This document shows positions 17,746-25,315 of a DNA stretch of 64,000 nt, one piece after another. Source of the DNA: Bacteroidaceae bacterium (lineage in GTDB: Bacteria; Bacteroidota; Bacteroidia; Bacteroidales; Bacteroidaceae); NCBI GenBank assembly GCA_017427065.1, contig JAFRTL010000016.1, forward strand, positions 62,001-126,000, given 5' to 3'. A program made the translations under genes and the position numbers. The notes beneath the pieces were generated by a model. The model searched no databases, had not been told where the DNA came from, and saw only the letters and a list, made by a program, of their open reading frames with translations. Within the stretch, counting starts at the first letter, position 1, and the number at the start of each line of letters is the position of its first letter.

Positions 17746-17897
17746 AATAACAGTAATAACAATAACAGTTAAATTTTTAACCTATGTATTCTACCCTTCT
17801 CCACACTGAAACTAATTTACAATATATATTTATATAAATACATTGAGACTAATAGTATAGTCGCGAAAAACTAACTGTTATTGTTATTACTGTTATT
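17746..17897. repeat. Perfect 26-bp inverted repeat with a 100-bp spacer
   Basis: The arm at 17746-17771, made of AATAAC and AATAACAGT units, is the exact reverse complement of the arm at 17872-17897. The spacer is AT-rich, has no open frame of note, and contains an ATATAT...ATATAA stretch in its middle. Architecture resembles the cluster at 1951-2021, with unrelated arm sequence. No transposase gene is nearby. Confidence 0.75.
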
Positions 17898-17921
17898 GCT
17901 GCAAATACTAATAATATCCTA

Positions 17922-17953
17922 TGTCACAAAGTACGATATACTGCGTATTATAG
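17922..17953 (+). promoter_or_regulatory. Candidate ECF-sigma promoter 1 (before the DUF3836 gene)
   Basis: TGTCACAAA, ten bases, then CTGCGTATTATAG. The identical two boxes with identical spacing occur at 18576-18607. The spacing between TGTCAC and CGTATT is 16 bases, typical of an ECF -35/-10 pair. That it is read by the sigma factor at 19410 is inference from the position of both copies in the same locus. Confidence 0.6.
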
Positions 17954-18033
17954 GTGGAAGCGGTATCCTTCTGAATGAAAGAAAATCATTTTTCTTGTCG
18001 TAAATGAAACTTTTTGATGGGGTGTTGCGTCTA

Positions 18034-18546
18034 ATGAATAGAAAACAATTAAAAACTAAAGCTATGGATATTATTACTGCTACAGCCATTATGATGGCAA
18101 CAATGAATGGTTTCTCTGCCAATGAGCAGACGGTGGTCAACCCTGTGATTGAGGGTAATGTGGTGACTTCTGTGGAAGTAATGGAAAGACAAGCGGGGAG
18201 CGACTTGCTTACCTTGAAGTGTAAGGAGTTCTATGCTTACGACGATGATGAGCGCTTGGTGCAAAAAGAGGTGTGGACGTGGAACAGCCACAAGATGGAA
18301 TGGCAAAAGAGCCATTGCTGGAATTATACCTACGATGCAGATGGCTATACGGTAGAATTTGCTTATTGGAATGAGAAAGAGGCCAACTATTCCCGTCAGA
18401 TGCGAAAGCAGGATGTGAACGAGGGCATCGATGGCACGCTGGTAGTGACTCAGTACATCCGCCATCAGAAAGATAGTGACTGGCAAGTCACTGATAGTTA
18501 CCTGATGCTCCGTACGGATGATGTCTTGTTGGCAACGGCATTTTGA
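18034..18546 (+). CDS. Secreted DUF3836-like protein
   Basis: This is a small exported protein of unknown function. From the start chosen it has 170 residues with a basic n-region (MNRKQLKTKAM), a hydrophobic core (IITATAIMMATM) and a cleavage site near GFSANEQ. The mature part is rich in Tyr, Trp and charged residues with repeated strand-like segments (EFYAYDDDERLVQKEVWTW). This resembles the DUF3836 family of Bacteroidales as I remember it. Alternative starts are 18004 and 18064; I prefer 18034 for the signal peptide. It has its own copy of the ECF-type promoter motif, which ties it to the sigma operon downstream. Confidence 0.65.
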   Translation: MNRKQLKTKAMDIITATAIMMATMNGFSANEQTVVNPVIEGNVVTSVEVMERQAGSDLLTLKCKEFYAYDDDERLVQKEVWTWNSHKMEWQKSHCWNYTYDADGYTVEFAYWNEKEANYSRQMRKQDVNEGIDGTLVVTQYIRHQKDSDWQVTDSYLMLRTDDVLLATAF

Positions 18547-18575
18547 ACTTAATGAAATAATTCCTTCTTTTGTCG

Positions 18576-18607
18576 TGTCACAAATCGCATCGCGCTGCGT
18601 ATTATAG
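18576..18607 (+). promoter_or_regulatory. Candidate ECF-sigma promoter 2 (before the DUF2807-sigma operon)
   Basis: This is the same motif as at 17922-17953: TGTCACAAA, ten unrelated bases, CTGCGTATTATAG. It ends 27 bases before the DUF2807 start, suiting a promoter with a short leader. Conserved boxes flanking a non-conserved spacer suggest selection on the boxes rather than a simple recent duplication. Confidence 0.65.
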
Positions 18608-18634
18608 ATGAAAGAATAAAAAATGGAGATTAAA

Positions 18635-19402
18635 ATGATGAAAAGATTGATGCTGATGCTGCTTCTGGCAGCTACATGGATGGGCGTACAAGCCGCTGTC
18701 ACTGTGGAGAAAACGTATATGCTGAAGGATTTCTCGGGTCTGAAAGTGAGTGGTGACATCAAGGTGCACTACACGCAGGGCAATACCTACGAGGTGCGTA
18801 TCACTACCGATGAGCGCAAGCTGGACAAGCTGGTGGTGGAAGTGCGAGGGACTGACCTAGTGGTGGGGTATAAACCTAAGACCAGTCTCCGCGGCAACAT
18901 GAAGGACACGCACTTGTATCTGACCTGTCCCAAGATGGAACGGATAGTGAACAGTGGGGCGTGCTCCTTTACCACCGAGGGTTTCACGGTTGACAGACTC
19001 CAGATCAAAGCCTCTGGTGCTACCTCCCTGCAGCTGGGCACTGTGCATTGTGAGACTGCGGATATAGAAAACAGCGGTGCTACAAAGATGTTTGGCACGC
19101 TGGTGGCGCAGCAGGTGGAGATGGGCAACAGTGGTGCCACGAATGGTGAACTGAAGGTGGAGGCCGACTACTTTGACCTGGGTAACTCAGGGGCTACGAA
19201 CATGACCTTCGGGTTCAAGGGCAAGCACATTGATGTGAGTTGCAGTGGAGCGGGTAATGTAAGTCTGGAGGTGGACTGTCAGGAACTGAAGGCGCAAAAC
19301 TCGGGTGTGGCCAGTATGGTGATCACGGGCAGTGCCGATGAGGTGAAGATAGACGGTTCTGGGGTGTCACGCATCAATATCAAAGGACTGAATAAGTATT
19401 GA
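18635..19402 (+). CDS. Secreted DUF2807 (GIN domain) protein
   Basis: This exported beta-helix protein belongs to the 'putative auto-transporter adhesin, head GIN domain' family (DUF2807). The start at 18635 has a GGAG seven bases upstream and gives a signal peptide MMKRLMLMLLLAATWMGVQA. An in-frame ATG at 18623 would place that GGAG inside the gene. The mature part shows the family's short repeats: NSGA/SGAT-type turns recur about every 20 residues (VNSGACSF, KASGATSL, ENSGATKM, GNSGATNG, GNSGATNM, SCSGAGNV), as in a parallel beta-helix. It heads an operon with the sigma factor, 7 bases before it. Function unknown; probably envelope-associated. Confidence 0.85.
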   Translation: MMKRLMLMLLLAATWMGVQAAVTVEKTYMLKDFSGLKVSGDIKVHYTQGNTYEVRITTDERKLDKLVVEVRGTDLVVGYKPKTSLRGNMKDTHLYLTCPKMERIVNSGACSFTTEGFTVDRLQIKASGATSLQLGTVHCETADIENSGATKMFGTLVAQQVEMGNSGATNGELKVEADYFDLGNSGATNMTFGFKGKHIDVSCSGAGNVSLEVDCQELKAQNSGVASMVITGSADEVKIDGSGVSRINIKGLNKY

Positions 19403-19409
19403 TCGCTGC

Positions 19410-19883
19410 ATGACCACCGATGAGTTCATCAAAGAGGCAGAGCGCATCCGTCCAAGCCTGTTGCTCACCGCACAGCGCTATCTGGAGGCAGATGATGCTG
19501 AGGACGTGGTGCAAGATGCTCTGCTGCGCCTGTGGAACATGCGCGATGAACTCACCCCTCCCATGGTATCGCTGGCGAGGGTGGTGGTCAGGAATCTGTG
19601 TCTGGACAGGCTACGGCGAGAGAAACCTTTGCTTCGCCTAGACATGCATGAAACGGAGGACCCACCCGATGAGGAGGTGGGGCAGTGGGAGCGCATCGAG
19701 CGCCTGATGAATCTTATAGAGGCATTGCCCACCATGCAGCAGACTATCCTGCGTCTGCGTCATGTAGAGGGGATGGAATACAGCGAGATAGCCCGTATCA
19801 CGGGCAGCAGTGAAGAGGCCGTGAGGAAGGCATTGAGCCGAGCCCGACTGGCCATCAGGGAAAAATATCGGAAGGAGACATGA
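19410..19883 (+). CDS. ECF-type RNA polymerase sigma factor
   Basis: A 157-residue sigma-70 family protein of extracytoplasmic-function type. Region 2 is at about 15-50 (RYLEADDAEDVVQDALLRLW) and directs -10 recognition. Region 4 is at about 100-153 and has a helix-turn-helix, YSEIARITGSSEEAVRKALS, for -35 recognition. There is no region 3 or C-terminal extension. It lies between a secreted GIN protein and a membrane protein suited to be its anti-sigma factor, with 7-base and 1-base gaps. It is probably autoregulated through the repeated motif upstream. Confidence 0.93.
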   Translation: MTTDEFIKEAERIRPSLLLTAQRYLEADDAEDVVQDALLRLWNMRDELTPPMVSLARVVVRNLCLDRLRREKPLLRLDMHETEDPPDEEVGQWERIERLMNLIEALPTMQQTILRLRHVEGMEYSEIARITGSSEEAVRKALSRARLAIREKYRKET

Positions 19884-19884
19884 G

Positions 19885-20403
19885 ATGAACCAAGTAGAAG
19901 AGATTAAGATTTTGATGAACCGTTTTCTGGAAGCGGAGACTACTCTCGAGGAAGAACGGAGGCTCTATGCTTATTTTTCCCAGGCAGAGGTGGATCCTTC
20001 TCTGGAATCTTATCGTGCCATGATGCAGGATTATGCGGCCTTGATGCCTGTGGAGCAGGTACATCAGCCCATTGCCAGACGGGTGATTCTGCAGCCTTGG
20101 TTCAAGTGGGTATCGGGCATTGCTGCTTTGATGGTATTGACTTTTATCGGCACTTGGAGCTATCGCGCCTATGAAACCAGCAAACTGGAGGAGATCTATG
20201 GCGGCAGCTACATGATAGTGAACGGGGAGCGTGTGGACAACCTGCGGAAGATACAGGCACAGATATCAGGCACGTTGGATGAGGCGCAAAAAATAGAGGC
20301 ACTGGTGGCTAGTTCGCAACCCACGGACGTGGAACAGAGAGTGCTCAATGAGATCGAAGATAGCGCACTACGTGAAGAGATCAGGCGAATGTTAAACGAG
20401 TAG
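19885..20403 (+). CDS. Single-pass membrane protein, candidate anti-sigma factor
   Basis: A 172-residue protein starts one base after the sigma gene stop, preceded by GAAGGAGA. Residues 1-68 are cytoplasmic in style, acidic and helical. A transmembrane helix follows at about 72-93 (PWFKWVSGIAALMVLTFIGT), then about 75 residues outside that are predicted helical (IQAQISGTLDEAQKIEALV). This layout and gene order fit an ECF anti-sigma factor. I do not see a ZAS zinc motif or FecR domain, so the assignment rests on context. It would hold the sigma at the membrane until an envelope signal arrives. Confidence 0.65.
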   Translation: MNQVEEIKILMNRFLEAETTLEEERRLYAYFSQAEVDPSLESYRAMMQDYAALMPVEQVHQPIARRVILQPWFKWVSGIAALMVLTFIGTWSYRAYETSKLEEIYGGSYMIVNGERVDNLRKIQAQISGTLDEAQKIEALVASSQPTDVEQRVLNEIEDSALREEIRRMLNE

Positions 20404-20420
20404 AGAGAAAGGACTAGGCA

Positions 20421-20810
20421 ATGAAACAACTGTTTATATGGATATGGCTGCTCTTACTTTCAGCCACTGTGCAGGCACAGAACTCTATCGATGAGTTGGT
20501 GGAGAACTTTTCCACTGTGGGGAGTTCTAGCTATACATCGGCCATAGAGCGTGATCCGCAGACGCATCAGGTAATGAAGGTGGTGAAGACGCTGGAGACG
20601 CGCGGACATATCATTTCAGACCTGATCAATGCTTTCAAGAAGGAGCGTGAGAAGGGGCACATACAGGGTGAAGGGAAGTATGAGGGGGATGAAGACCAGG
20701 TCATGTTCCTGGCCACCGAGGATGAGAAAGCGTCGCGTGTCTACATGCTGAAGTATGATGGCAAGGCTTATCAGAGGGGAAAGGTGACCATCATCATCCG
20801 ACCTAAATAG
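20421..20810 (+). CDS. Small secreted protein of the sigma operon (DUF5024-like)
   Basis: A 129-residue exported protein with signal peptide MKQLFIWIWLLLLSATVQAQ. The mature part begins NSIDELVENFSTVGSSSYTSA followed by ERDPQTHQVMKVVKTL, which resembles the Bacteroidales family DUF5024 as I recall it; that name is tentative. It is the last gene of the sigma operon, 17 bases after the anti-sigma candidate. Function unknown. It could be a stress-induced envelope protein or a sensor partner of the anti-sigma factor. Confidence 0.65.
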   Translation: MKQLFIWIWLLLLSATVQAQNSIDELVENFSTVGSSSYTSAIERDPQTHQVMKVVKTLETRGHIISDLINAFKKEREKGHIQGEGKYEGDEDQVMFLATEDEKASRVYMLKYDGKAYQRGKVTIIIRPK

Positions 20811-20902
20811 GAGACTCTTTCTTTTATAATCTATAAATAACACGTCAGGGCTTTTCGTGATGAAAGGTCCTGACGTATTTGTTTTCATGCCGAGTGACAA
20901 GA

Positions 20903-21922
20903 TTAGGGCTTGAGGGCAGACGCGATGCCTTCCTCCCAACGGCAGCCGAAGTAGTGGGTGGCCGTGAGTGCTTGCTGGTCGTATACGACCGACCAGAGCG
21001 TGGCCTGCGGGTAACTGGCTGCTTGTATGGCTTGCAAAGGGGTGTTGCGCTCTGCCAAGGGGAGGAAGCGGGAGGTGAGCATCTCGAAGCGCTGGTGCGA
21101 CTCTCCCGTATCGTCACTCTGACGTGCTTCGCTCAGGCAATGGTTGGTCACTATCTGCGTGGGTGTCACCTGCATCTGTCCGCTGCTCCATTCCACCACC
21201 ACACTGTGGCCGCTGCGGTCGGAAATAGAGAGGTGGTGCATACGCTCCACCGATGGGAACACGTCATAGCGAGAGAGTAGGGTGATGGCCTCGTCGGTGG
21301 TGGCTGCATAGTCCAGCACCAAGCGGATGGCACCTACGATGGTGAGGTCTGGGCGCTCAGAATCAAGCACTTGCTTGTCGCCGTCAATCTCGATGAGGTC
21401 GGCCACGCACACGCCCTTCTCATTCATACCATCCAAAGGCACATAGACAGCAGCCAGCGCCATCATCTTGTGCATGAAGTTGTCTGGGCGCCAGTCTTCG
21501 CCAAAGCCTAGGAAGGTGAGGTTGCTGGTTGACACGGAGGCATATCCATCTGCAGGCTCCGTCTTGATGATGGCACAGAGCGGTGAAGGCTCCCAGTCGA
21601 AGTTGCGTGCAAAGACACCATTGCCCGTCACCGTGGTACAACCGCCATCAGGGGCTTCCACCTTTAGCTTCACATGTCCGCGTGAGAGGAATTCGGCGAT
21701 GTGTCCAGCCATCTGGGCATCGGTCTTAGCGCCGCCCTTCTCCAGAAAATCCTTGAAGCCATAGTCGCCCTTGTAGGTGAAGGTATAGATGCCCGTCTGC
21801 ACTTCTTCCATGGAGCGAATGGCATTGATCTCATTGCCAAACATCCGCATGCCACCTACGACGAACACGGCTAATGCGGCCACGAGTGCCACGCCTAATC
21901 CGATAAGTATCTTCTTTTTCAT
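20903..21922 (-). CDS. Ntn-type linear amide C-N hydrolase (choloylglycine hydrolase/C45-like)
   Basis: This membrane-anchored or exported hydrolase has an N-terminal hydrophobic helix (residues about 4-25). The probable nucleophile is Cys95 in DGGCTTVTGNGVFARNFDWE; an internal Gly-Cys-Thr start of the mature chain is typical of self-processing C45 and related choloylglycine-hydrolase proteins. Arg and Asp in ARNFDW match the family active site. Possible substrates include amidated fatty acids, N-acyl amino acids and bile salts; none can be chosen from sequence. The start at 21922 is ATG; the longer frame to 21937 would begin with TTG. It begins 4 bases after the regulator gene. Confidence 0.75.
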   Translation of the reverse strand: MKKKILIGLGVALVAALAVFVVGGMRMFGNEINAIRSMEEVQTGIYTFTYKGDYGFKDFLEKGGAKTDAQMAGHIAEFLSRGHVKLKVEAPDGGCTTVTGNGVFARNFDWEPSPLCAIIKTEPADGYASVSTSNLTFLGFGEDWRPDNFMHKMMALAAVYVPLDGMNEKGVCVADLIEIDGDKQVLDSERPDLTIVGAIRLVLDYAATTDEAITLLSRYDVFPSVERMHHLSISDRSGHSVVVEWSSGQMQVTPTQIVTNHCLSEARQSDDTGESHQRFEMLTSRFLPLAERNTPLQAIQAASYPQATLWSVVYDQQALTATHYFGCRWEEGIASALKP

Positions 21923-21926
21923 GATG

Positions 21927-22217
21927 CTACTTTTCAAGTTTGAGATATGTCTTTAGTGTTTCTACATAGACCTCCATGGCCTTGGCCCCTGTAGGAGTGA
22001 TGCGACAGAGGGTCTGCGGGCGCTTGCCCACAAATTTCTTCTCCACCTCGATGTAACCCGCCGTGCTGAGCTTATCTATCTGCACGCTTAGGTTGCCTGC
22101 CGATGCGCCTGTCTCCTCTTTCAGGAACACGAAGTCGGCCTCTTCCACGCCCACCAGCAGCGACATCACTGCCAGGCGCAGCTCTGAATGCAGTAATGGG
22201 TCTAGTGGTTTAAGCAT
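21927..22217 (-). CDS. Winged-helix transcriptional regulator
   Basis: A 96-residue DNA-binding protein with one winged helix-turn-helix. The recognition region is GASAGNLSVQIDKLSTAGYIEV and the wing is KKFVGKRPQTLCRITPTG. It resembles the short MarR/ArsR-like 'HTH_34' regulators. Its start overlaps the end of the membrane-protein gene by 8 bases and the hydrolase gene follows 4 bases later, so all three are one operon. Likely a local autoregulator of that operon; the signal is unknown. Confidence 0.8.
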   Translation of the reverse strand: MLKPLDPLLHSELRLAVMSLLVGVEEADFVFLKEETGASAGNLSVQIDKLSTAGYIEVEKKFVGKRPQTLCRITPTGAKAMEVYVETLKTYLKLEK

Positions 22218-22824
22218 TGTCTTTCCTCCAATTAATTAAGATTCCAGGGATGATCAGCGTCACTACGGCTACGCCAGCCATGACCAGCGACTCTGTGGGG
22301 CCATGTAGCCAATCGGCAAAGATGGCACCAAGCAGTCCACCGATGATGCCTCCGGCCACTATCCAACCATGATGCAGGATGAGGCCAGTGGCAGTAGCAC
22401 AAAGGCCGAGGAGCAGAATGATAAGTGGGGTATAGCTGACTCCGAAATAGGGTATGCCAACAAGTGGCATCAACACATACATGAGGATGGGCAGCACGGA
22501 GGCGAAGATGCCGAAAGAGAGCCAGATGTGGCCCATCACTTTACTGATGAAGGTCTGTGGCTGGCGCTCCACTTTCTCCTTATGACCCATCCAGACTGTG
22601 ATGCCCCAACCAATCAGTGCCATGACAAGCCACAGATTGTTCCACGCGGCATTGCCGCTAGTGTTCCAAAGGTGCCACACGATGAGGGCGGTGACTAAAC
22701 ACAGACTGCCCCAGATGATCATGGGCAGGCCGGCGTTCTTGGTTGTGTTCTTGCGGCTCTGTTCCATGTATTTCCTGATGATCTCCAGACTGCGCTCGGC
22801 AGTCATTTCGTTTGTATTTTCCAT
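22210..22824 (-). CDS. Multi-pass membrane protein of unknown function
   Basis: A 204-residue protein with a soluble N-terminal segment (ERSLEIIRKYMEQSRKNTTK) and about six hydrophobic helices from residue 30 to the C-terminus (AGLPMIIWGSLCLVTALIVW onwards). I recognise no catalytic motif. Such proteins often sit beside a small winged-helix regulator in Bacteroidetes, and the 8-base overlap with the regulator gene points to translational coupling. It could be a transporter, sensor or regulator-sequestering protein. Confidence 0.65.
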   Translation of the reverse strand: MENTNEMTAERSLEIIRKYMEQSRKNTTKNAGLPMIIWGSLCLVTALIVWHLWNTSGNAAWNNLWLVMALIGWGITVWMGHKEKVERQPQTFISKVMGHIWLSFGIFASVLPILMYVLMPLVGIPYFGVSYTPLIILLLGLCATATGLILHHGWIVAGGIIGGLLGAIFADWLHGPTESLVMAGVAVVTLIIPGILINWRKDNA

Positions 22825-22889
22825 AATTTTTCTAAGTTTTTAATTCGTTACTTAATCTTGGTACACACTCTCATGAATCGATTCTGATG

Positions 22890-22921
22890 CAAATATAAAT
22901 AAGTTTATAAAATAAACCAAA
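22890..22921 (-). promoter_or_regulatory. Promoter of the membrane protein/regulator/hydrolase operon
   Basis: On the minus strand, TTTG (22918-22921), 20 bases, TATATTTG (22890-22897). Both boxes and the spacing match the Bacteroidetes consensus. It lies 66 bases before the start of the operon. Confidence 0.65.
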
Positions 22922-23056
22922 TAATTTTGTAAATATTTTTCAAACTTTTTACACCTTATTTAATATAGGTTCACATCTGCAAATTGTACTAGCACGCTTT
23001 TTATTTGCATATTCGCGGTGAATGGTGTAATTTAGTGCCGATAAAAACTGACTGTG

Positions 23057-24025
23057 ATGCGAATCATTCGATTTCTAAAAGAATGGACTCTGCCATGTGC
23101 CATTACGTTGGGCACGGTTGTGTATCTGCTCTTTCGTTGGACACCCGTCCTGGACAAGGCAGGAGACGTGATGGGGCCTGTGATGGAACAGGCACTTCCG
23201 CTCATGATTTTCCTTACGCTCTTTGTGACTTTCTGCAAGGTGGATTTCAGTCAGATGAGGCTGCATCGCTGGCATGGGGGTGTGCTGCTGGCACAGGCAG
23301 TGCTGGTGTTGCTGGCGATGGGAGCTGCCTACCTGTTGAGAGCGCATGCCGACCAGAAGTTGCTGGCAGAGGCGGTGCTAACGTGCGTGATAGCGCCAAC
23401 GGCAGCAGCTGCTCCGGTAGTAAGTGGGAAGCTGGGTGGAAATATCAGCACCATGACCACATTGACATTGATCTCCAGTCTGCTGGCGGCTCTGATGATT
23501 CCAGCAGTCTTTCCATTACTGGAAAAGGCAGCGCACATGACTTTTTGGGCGGCCTTCTGGATTATCCTGCAGAAGATGGTGACGGTGCTGGTGCTGCCTT
23601 TGCAGCTGGGATGGCTGGTAAGGCACTGGGCCCCGAAACTGCATGCTTGGGTAGTGGCACAGCCCAACCTGGGATTCTACACGTGGGGATGTGCGCTGAG
23701 CATCAACATGGGCATCACGGTAAAGAATATCTGCGATAGTGGCCTCACGGTGTGGGGACTCCTTATGATAGCATTGGCTTCTCTGCTGATATGCTTCGTT
23801 CAGTTCGGTCTGGGCAGGGGTATAGGCAGGGCTTGGGGCGAGGAAATTAATGCAGGACAGGGCTTGTTTCAGAAGAATACCGGACTGGCTATTTGGGTGG
23901 CGTATATCTATCTGAGTCCTGTAGCCAGCATCGGCTCGGGATTCTATGTGTTGTGGCAAAATATCGTGAACAGCATAGAACTTTGGGCACACGACAGGGC
24001 AGTGGCACGTGCTTCTAAAAGCTAG
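23057..24025 (+). CDS. BASS-like transporter (bile acid:sodium symporter superfamily)
   Basis: An integral membrane protein of 322 residues with about nine to ten helices. The central segment CVIAPTAAAAPVVSGKLGGN followed by ISTMTTLTLISSLLAALMIP matches the crossover region of the BASS/SBF superfamily, where a helix break binds substrate. Substrates in the superfamily range from bile acids to small organic acids, so the name does not prove bile acid transport. ATG at 23057 is preferred over an in-frame GTG three bases earlier. It is divergent from the operon carrying an Ntn amide hydrolase, which makes a functional link possible. It ends 1 base before the convergent rsmE. Confidence 0.65.
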   Translation: MRIIRFLKEWTLPCAITLGTVVYLLFRWTPVLDKAGDVMGPVMEQALPLMIFLTLFVTFCKVDFSQMRLHRWHGGVLLAQAVLVLLAMGAAYLLRAHADQKLLAEAVLTCVIAPTAAAAPVVSGKLGGNISTMTTLTLISSLLAALMIPAVFPLLEKAAHMTFWAAFWIILQKMVTVLVLPLQLGWLVRHWAPKLHAWVVAQPNLGFYTWGCALSINMGITVKNICDSGLTVWGLLMIALASLLICFVQFGLGRGIGRAWGEEINAGQGLFQKNTGLAIWVAYIYLSPVASIGSGFYVLWQNIVNSIELWAHDRAVARASKS

Positions 24026-24026
24026 C

Positions 24027-24725
24027 TTATTGGTGAGCCAGGTTCATGAGGTGCACCGCTACTAAGGCAGCTGTCTCTGTGCGCAGGCGTGATGCTCCCA
24101 GACTGATGGGTTGGAAGCCGTTTTCTATCGCCAATGCCACCTCCTCTTCACTGAAATCGCCTTCAGGTCCTATCAGTACCAAAGCATCTTCTTCAGCATG
24201 TAGGCAGTCCTTCAAAAGGGACTTATCGCCAGGGTAGCAGTGGGCAATGAACTTCTGTCCCGTGAAAGGCTGGCGGATAAACTTAGAAAAGTCGGTCAGA
24301 TCATTGAGCTTTGGTATACGTGCCTTTAGGCTCTGCTTCACGGCACTGACCACAATCTTCTCGATGCGCTCCAGCTTGATGACGCGCCGCTCAGAGTAAC
24401 GGCAGTTGAGGAAGGTGAGTTCATCAAACCCTATCTCCGTGGCTTTCTCGGCCAACCACTCCATGCGGTCCATGTTCTTGGTGGGTGCCAGTGCCAGATG
24501 CAGGTGGCCGTTCCAAAGGGCAGGCTGAGGAGAGGTTTCCTGTATGTTCAACAGGCAATGCTTCTGGTCGGCCACAGCTATCTCAGCACAGTAAAAACAG
24601 CCCTTTCCGTCGGTCAGCATCAACTCATCGCCAGTCTTCAGGCGAAGCACACGCAGCGCATGAGCCGCCTCCTCGGCAGGCAGTTCGTTGGTCAGTTCGA
24701 TATCTGGGGCATAAAACAGATGCAT
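24027..24725 (-). CDS. rsmE: 16S rRNA m3U1498 methyltransferase
   Basis: RsmE methylates N3 of U1498 in 16S rRNA using S-adenosylmethionine. The 232-residue protein has an N-terminal PUA-like domain (HALRVLRLKTGDELMLTDGKG) and a C-terminal SPOUT domain. The knot signature is visible as LIGPEGDFSEEEV near 172-184 and LGASRLRTETAALVA at about 205-219. It overlaps the nuclease gene by one base, so both are translated from one message. Confidence 0.95.
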   Translation of the reverse strand: MHLFYAPDIELTNELPAEEAAHALRVLRLKTGDELMLTDGKGCFYCAEIAVADQKHCLLNIQETSPQPALWNGHLHLALAPTKNMDRMEWLAEKATEIGFDELTFLNCRYSERRVIKLERIEKIVVSAVKQSLKARIPKLNDLTDFSKFIRQPFTGQKFIAHCYPGDKSLLKDCLHAEEDALVLIGPEGDFSEEEVALAIENGFQPISLGASRLRTETAALVAVHLMNLAHQ

Positions 24726-25315
24726 TATTGGTCCTCCTTCAGTTTAGAGATGATATCACGTAGTTTGGCAGCCAGTTCGTATTCCTCAGCGTCGATTGCC
24801 TTTTGCAGATCGTCCTCCAGTCGCTGAAGCTGTGAGTAACTCTTCACAGGCTCCTCATTCTTAGGCGCATCATGCCCCATAAATGTGGTATCTGTTTGCT
24901 CTGCGTTTCTTGCACGCTCATTCTCTATGATGTCTTCATAGGTAAAGATTGGGGCATGCATGCGGATGGCCAAGGCGATAGCATCACTGGTCCGTGAATC
25001 AATGCGAAGAATATTGGTTCCCTGCTTGAAATAGAGATAGCTGTAGTAGATGCCCTTGTCTATATGGTAGATCATAACACGCTCCAGACTGATGCCCAGT
25101 GTTTCCATCACCGTACCAAAGAGGTCGTGTGTAAGAGGGCGGGGTGCTGCGATGCCTTTCCACTGCATGATGATGGAACGCGCTTCATATTCCCCAATAC
25201 AGAGGGAGATCATACGATCTCCCCCAGTTTCCTTGAGGATGACCACGAAAGCGTGGTCGAACTCTTGACTGGCGAAGATGTTTTCCAGGTGCAACTCTAC
25301 CTTATGCCTGTTCAT
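24725..25315 (-). CDS. Bifunctional nuclease family protein (DUF151) with UvrB/C motif
   Basis: A 196-residue protein. Residues about 1-130 form the DUF151 bifunctional nuclease domain (CIGEYEARSIIMQWKG; LRIDSRTSDAIALAIR). Residues about 155-195 carry a UvrB/UvrC-like helical hairpin, LQRLEDDLQKAIDAEEYELA. Family members have been linked to DNase/RNase activity and stress responses, but the physiological role is unsettled. The start overlaps the end of the permease gene by 4 bases, and the end overlaps rsmE by one base. Confidence 0.85.
   Translation of the reverse strand: MNRHKVELHLENIFASQEFDHAFVVILKETGGDRMISLCIGEYEARSIIMQWKGIAAPRPLTHDLFGTVMETLGISLERVMIYHIDKGIYYSYLYFKQGTNILRIDSRTSDAIALAIRMHAPIFTYEDIIENERARNAEQTDTTFMGHDAPKNEEPVKSYSQLQRLEDDLQKAIDAEEYELAAKLRDIISKLKEDQ

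Noticed and set aside
20903-21922. Naming the gene as bile salt hydrolase
   Set aside because: The putative nucleophile is internal after Gly and the anchor helix differs from classical bile salt hydrolases, so only the broader Ntn amide hydrolase family is supported.
23005-23739. 244-residue plus-strand open frame overlapping the BASS-like gene
   Set aside because: It is in another frame of a clear transporter gene, its translation is Gly/Ser/Cys-rich without a fold-like pattern, and it starts upstream of any promoter signal.
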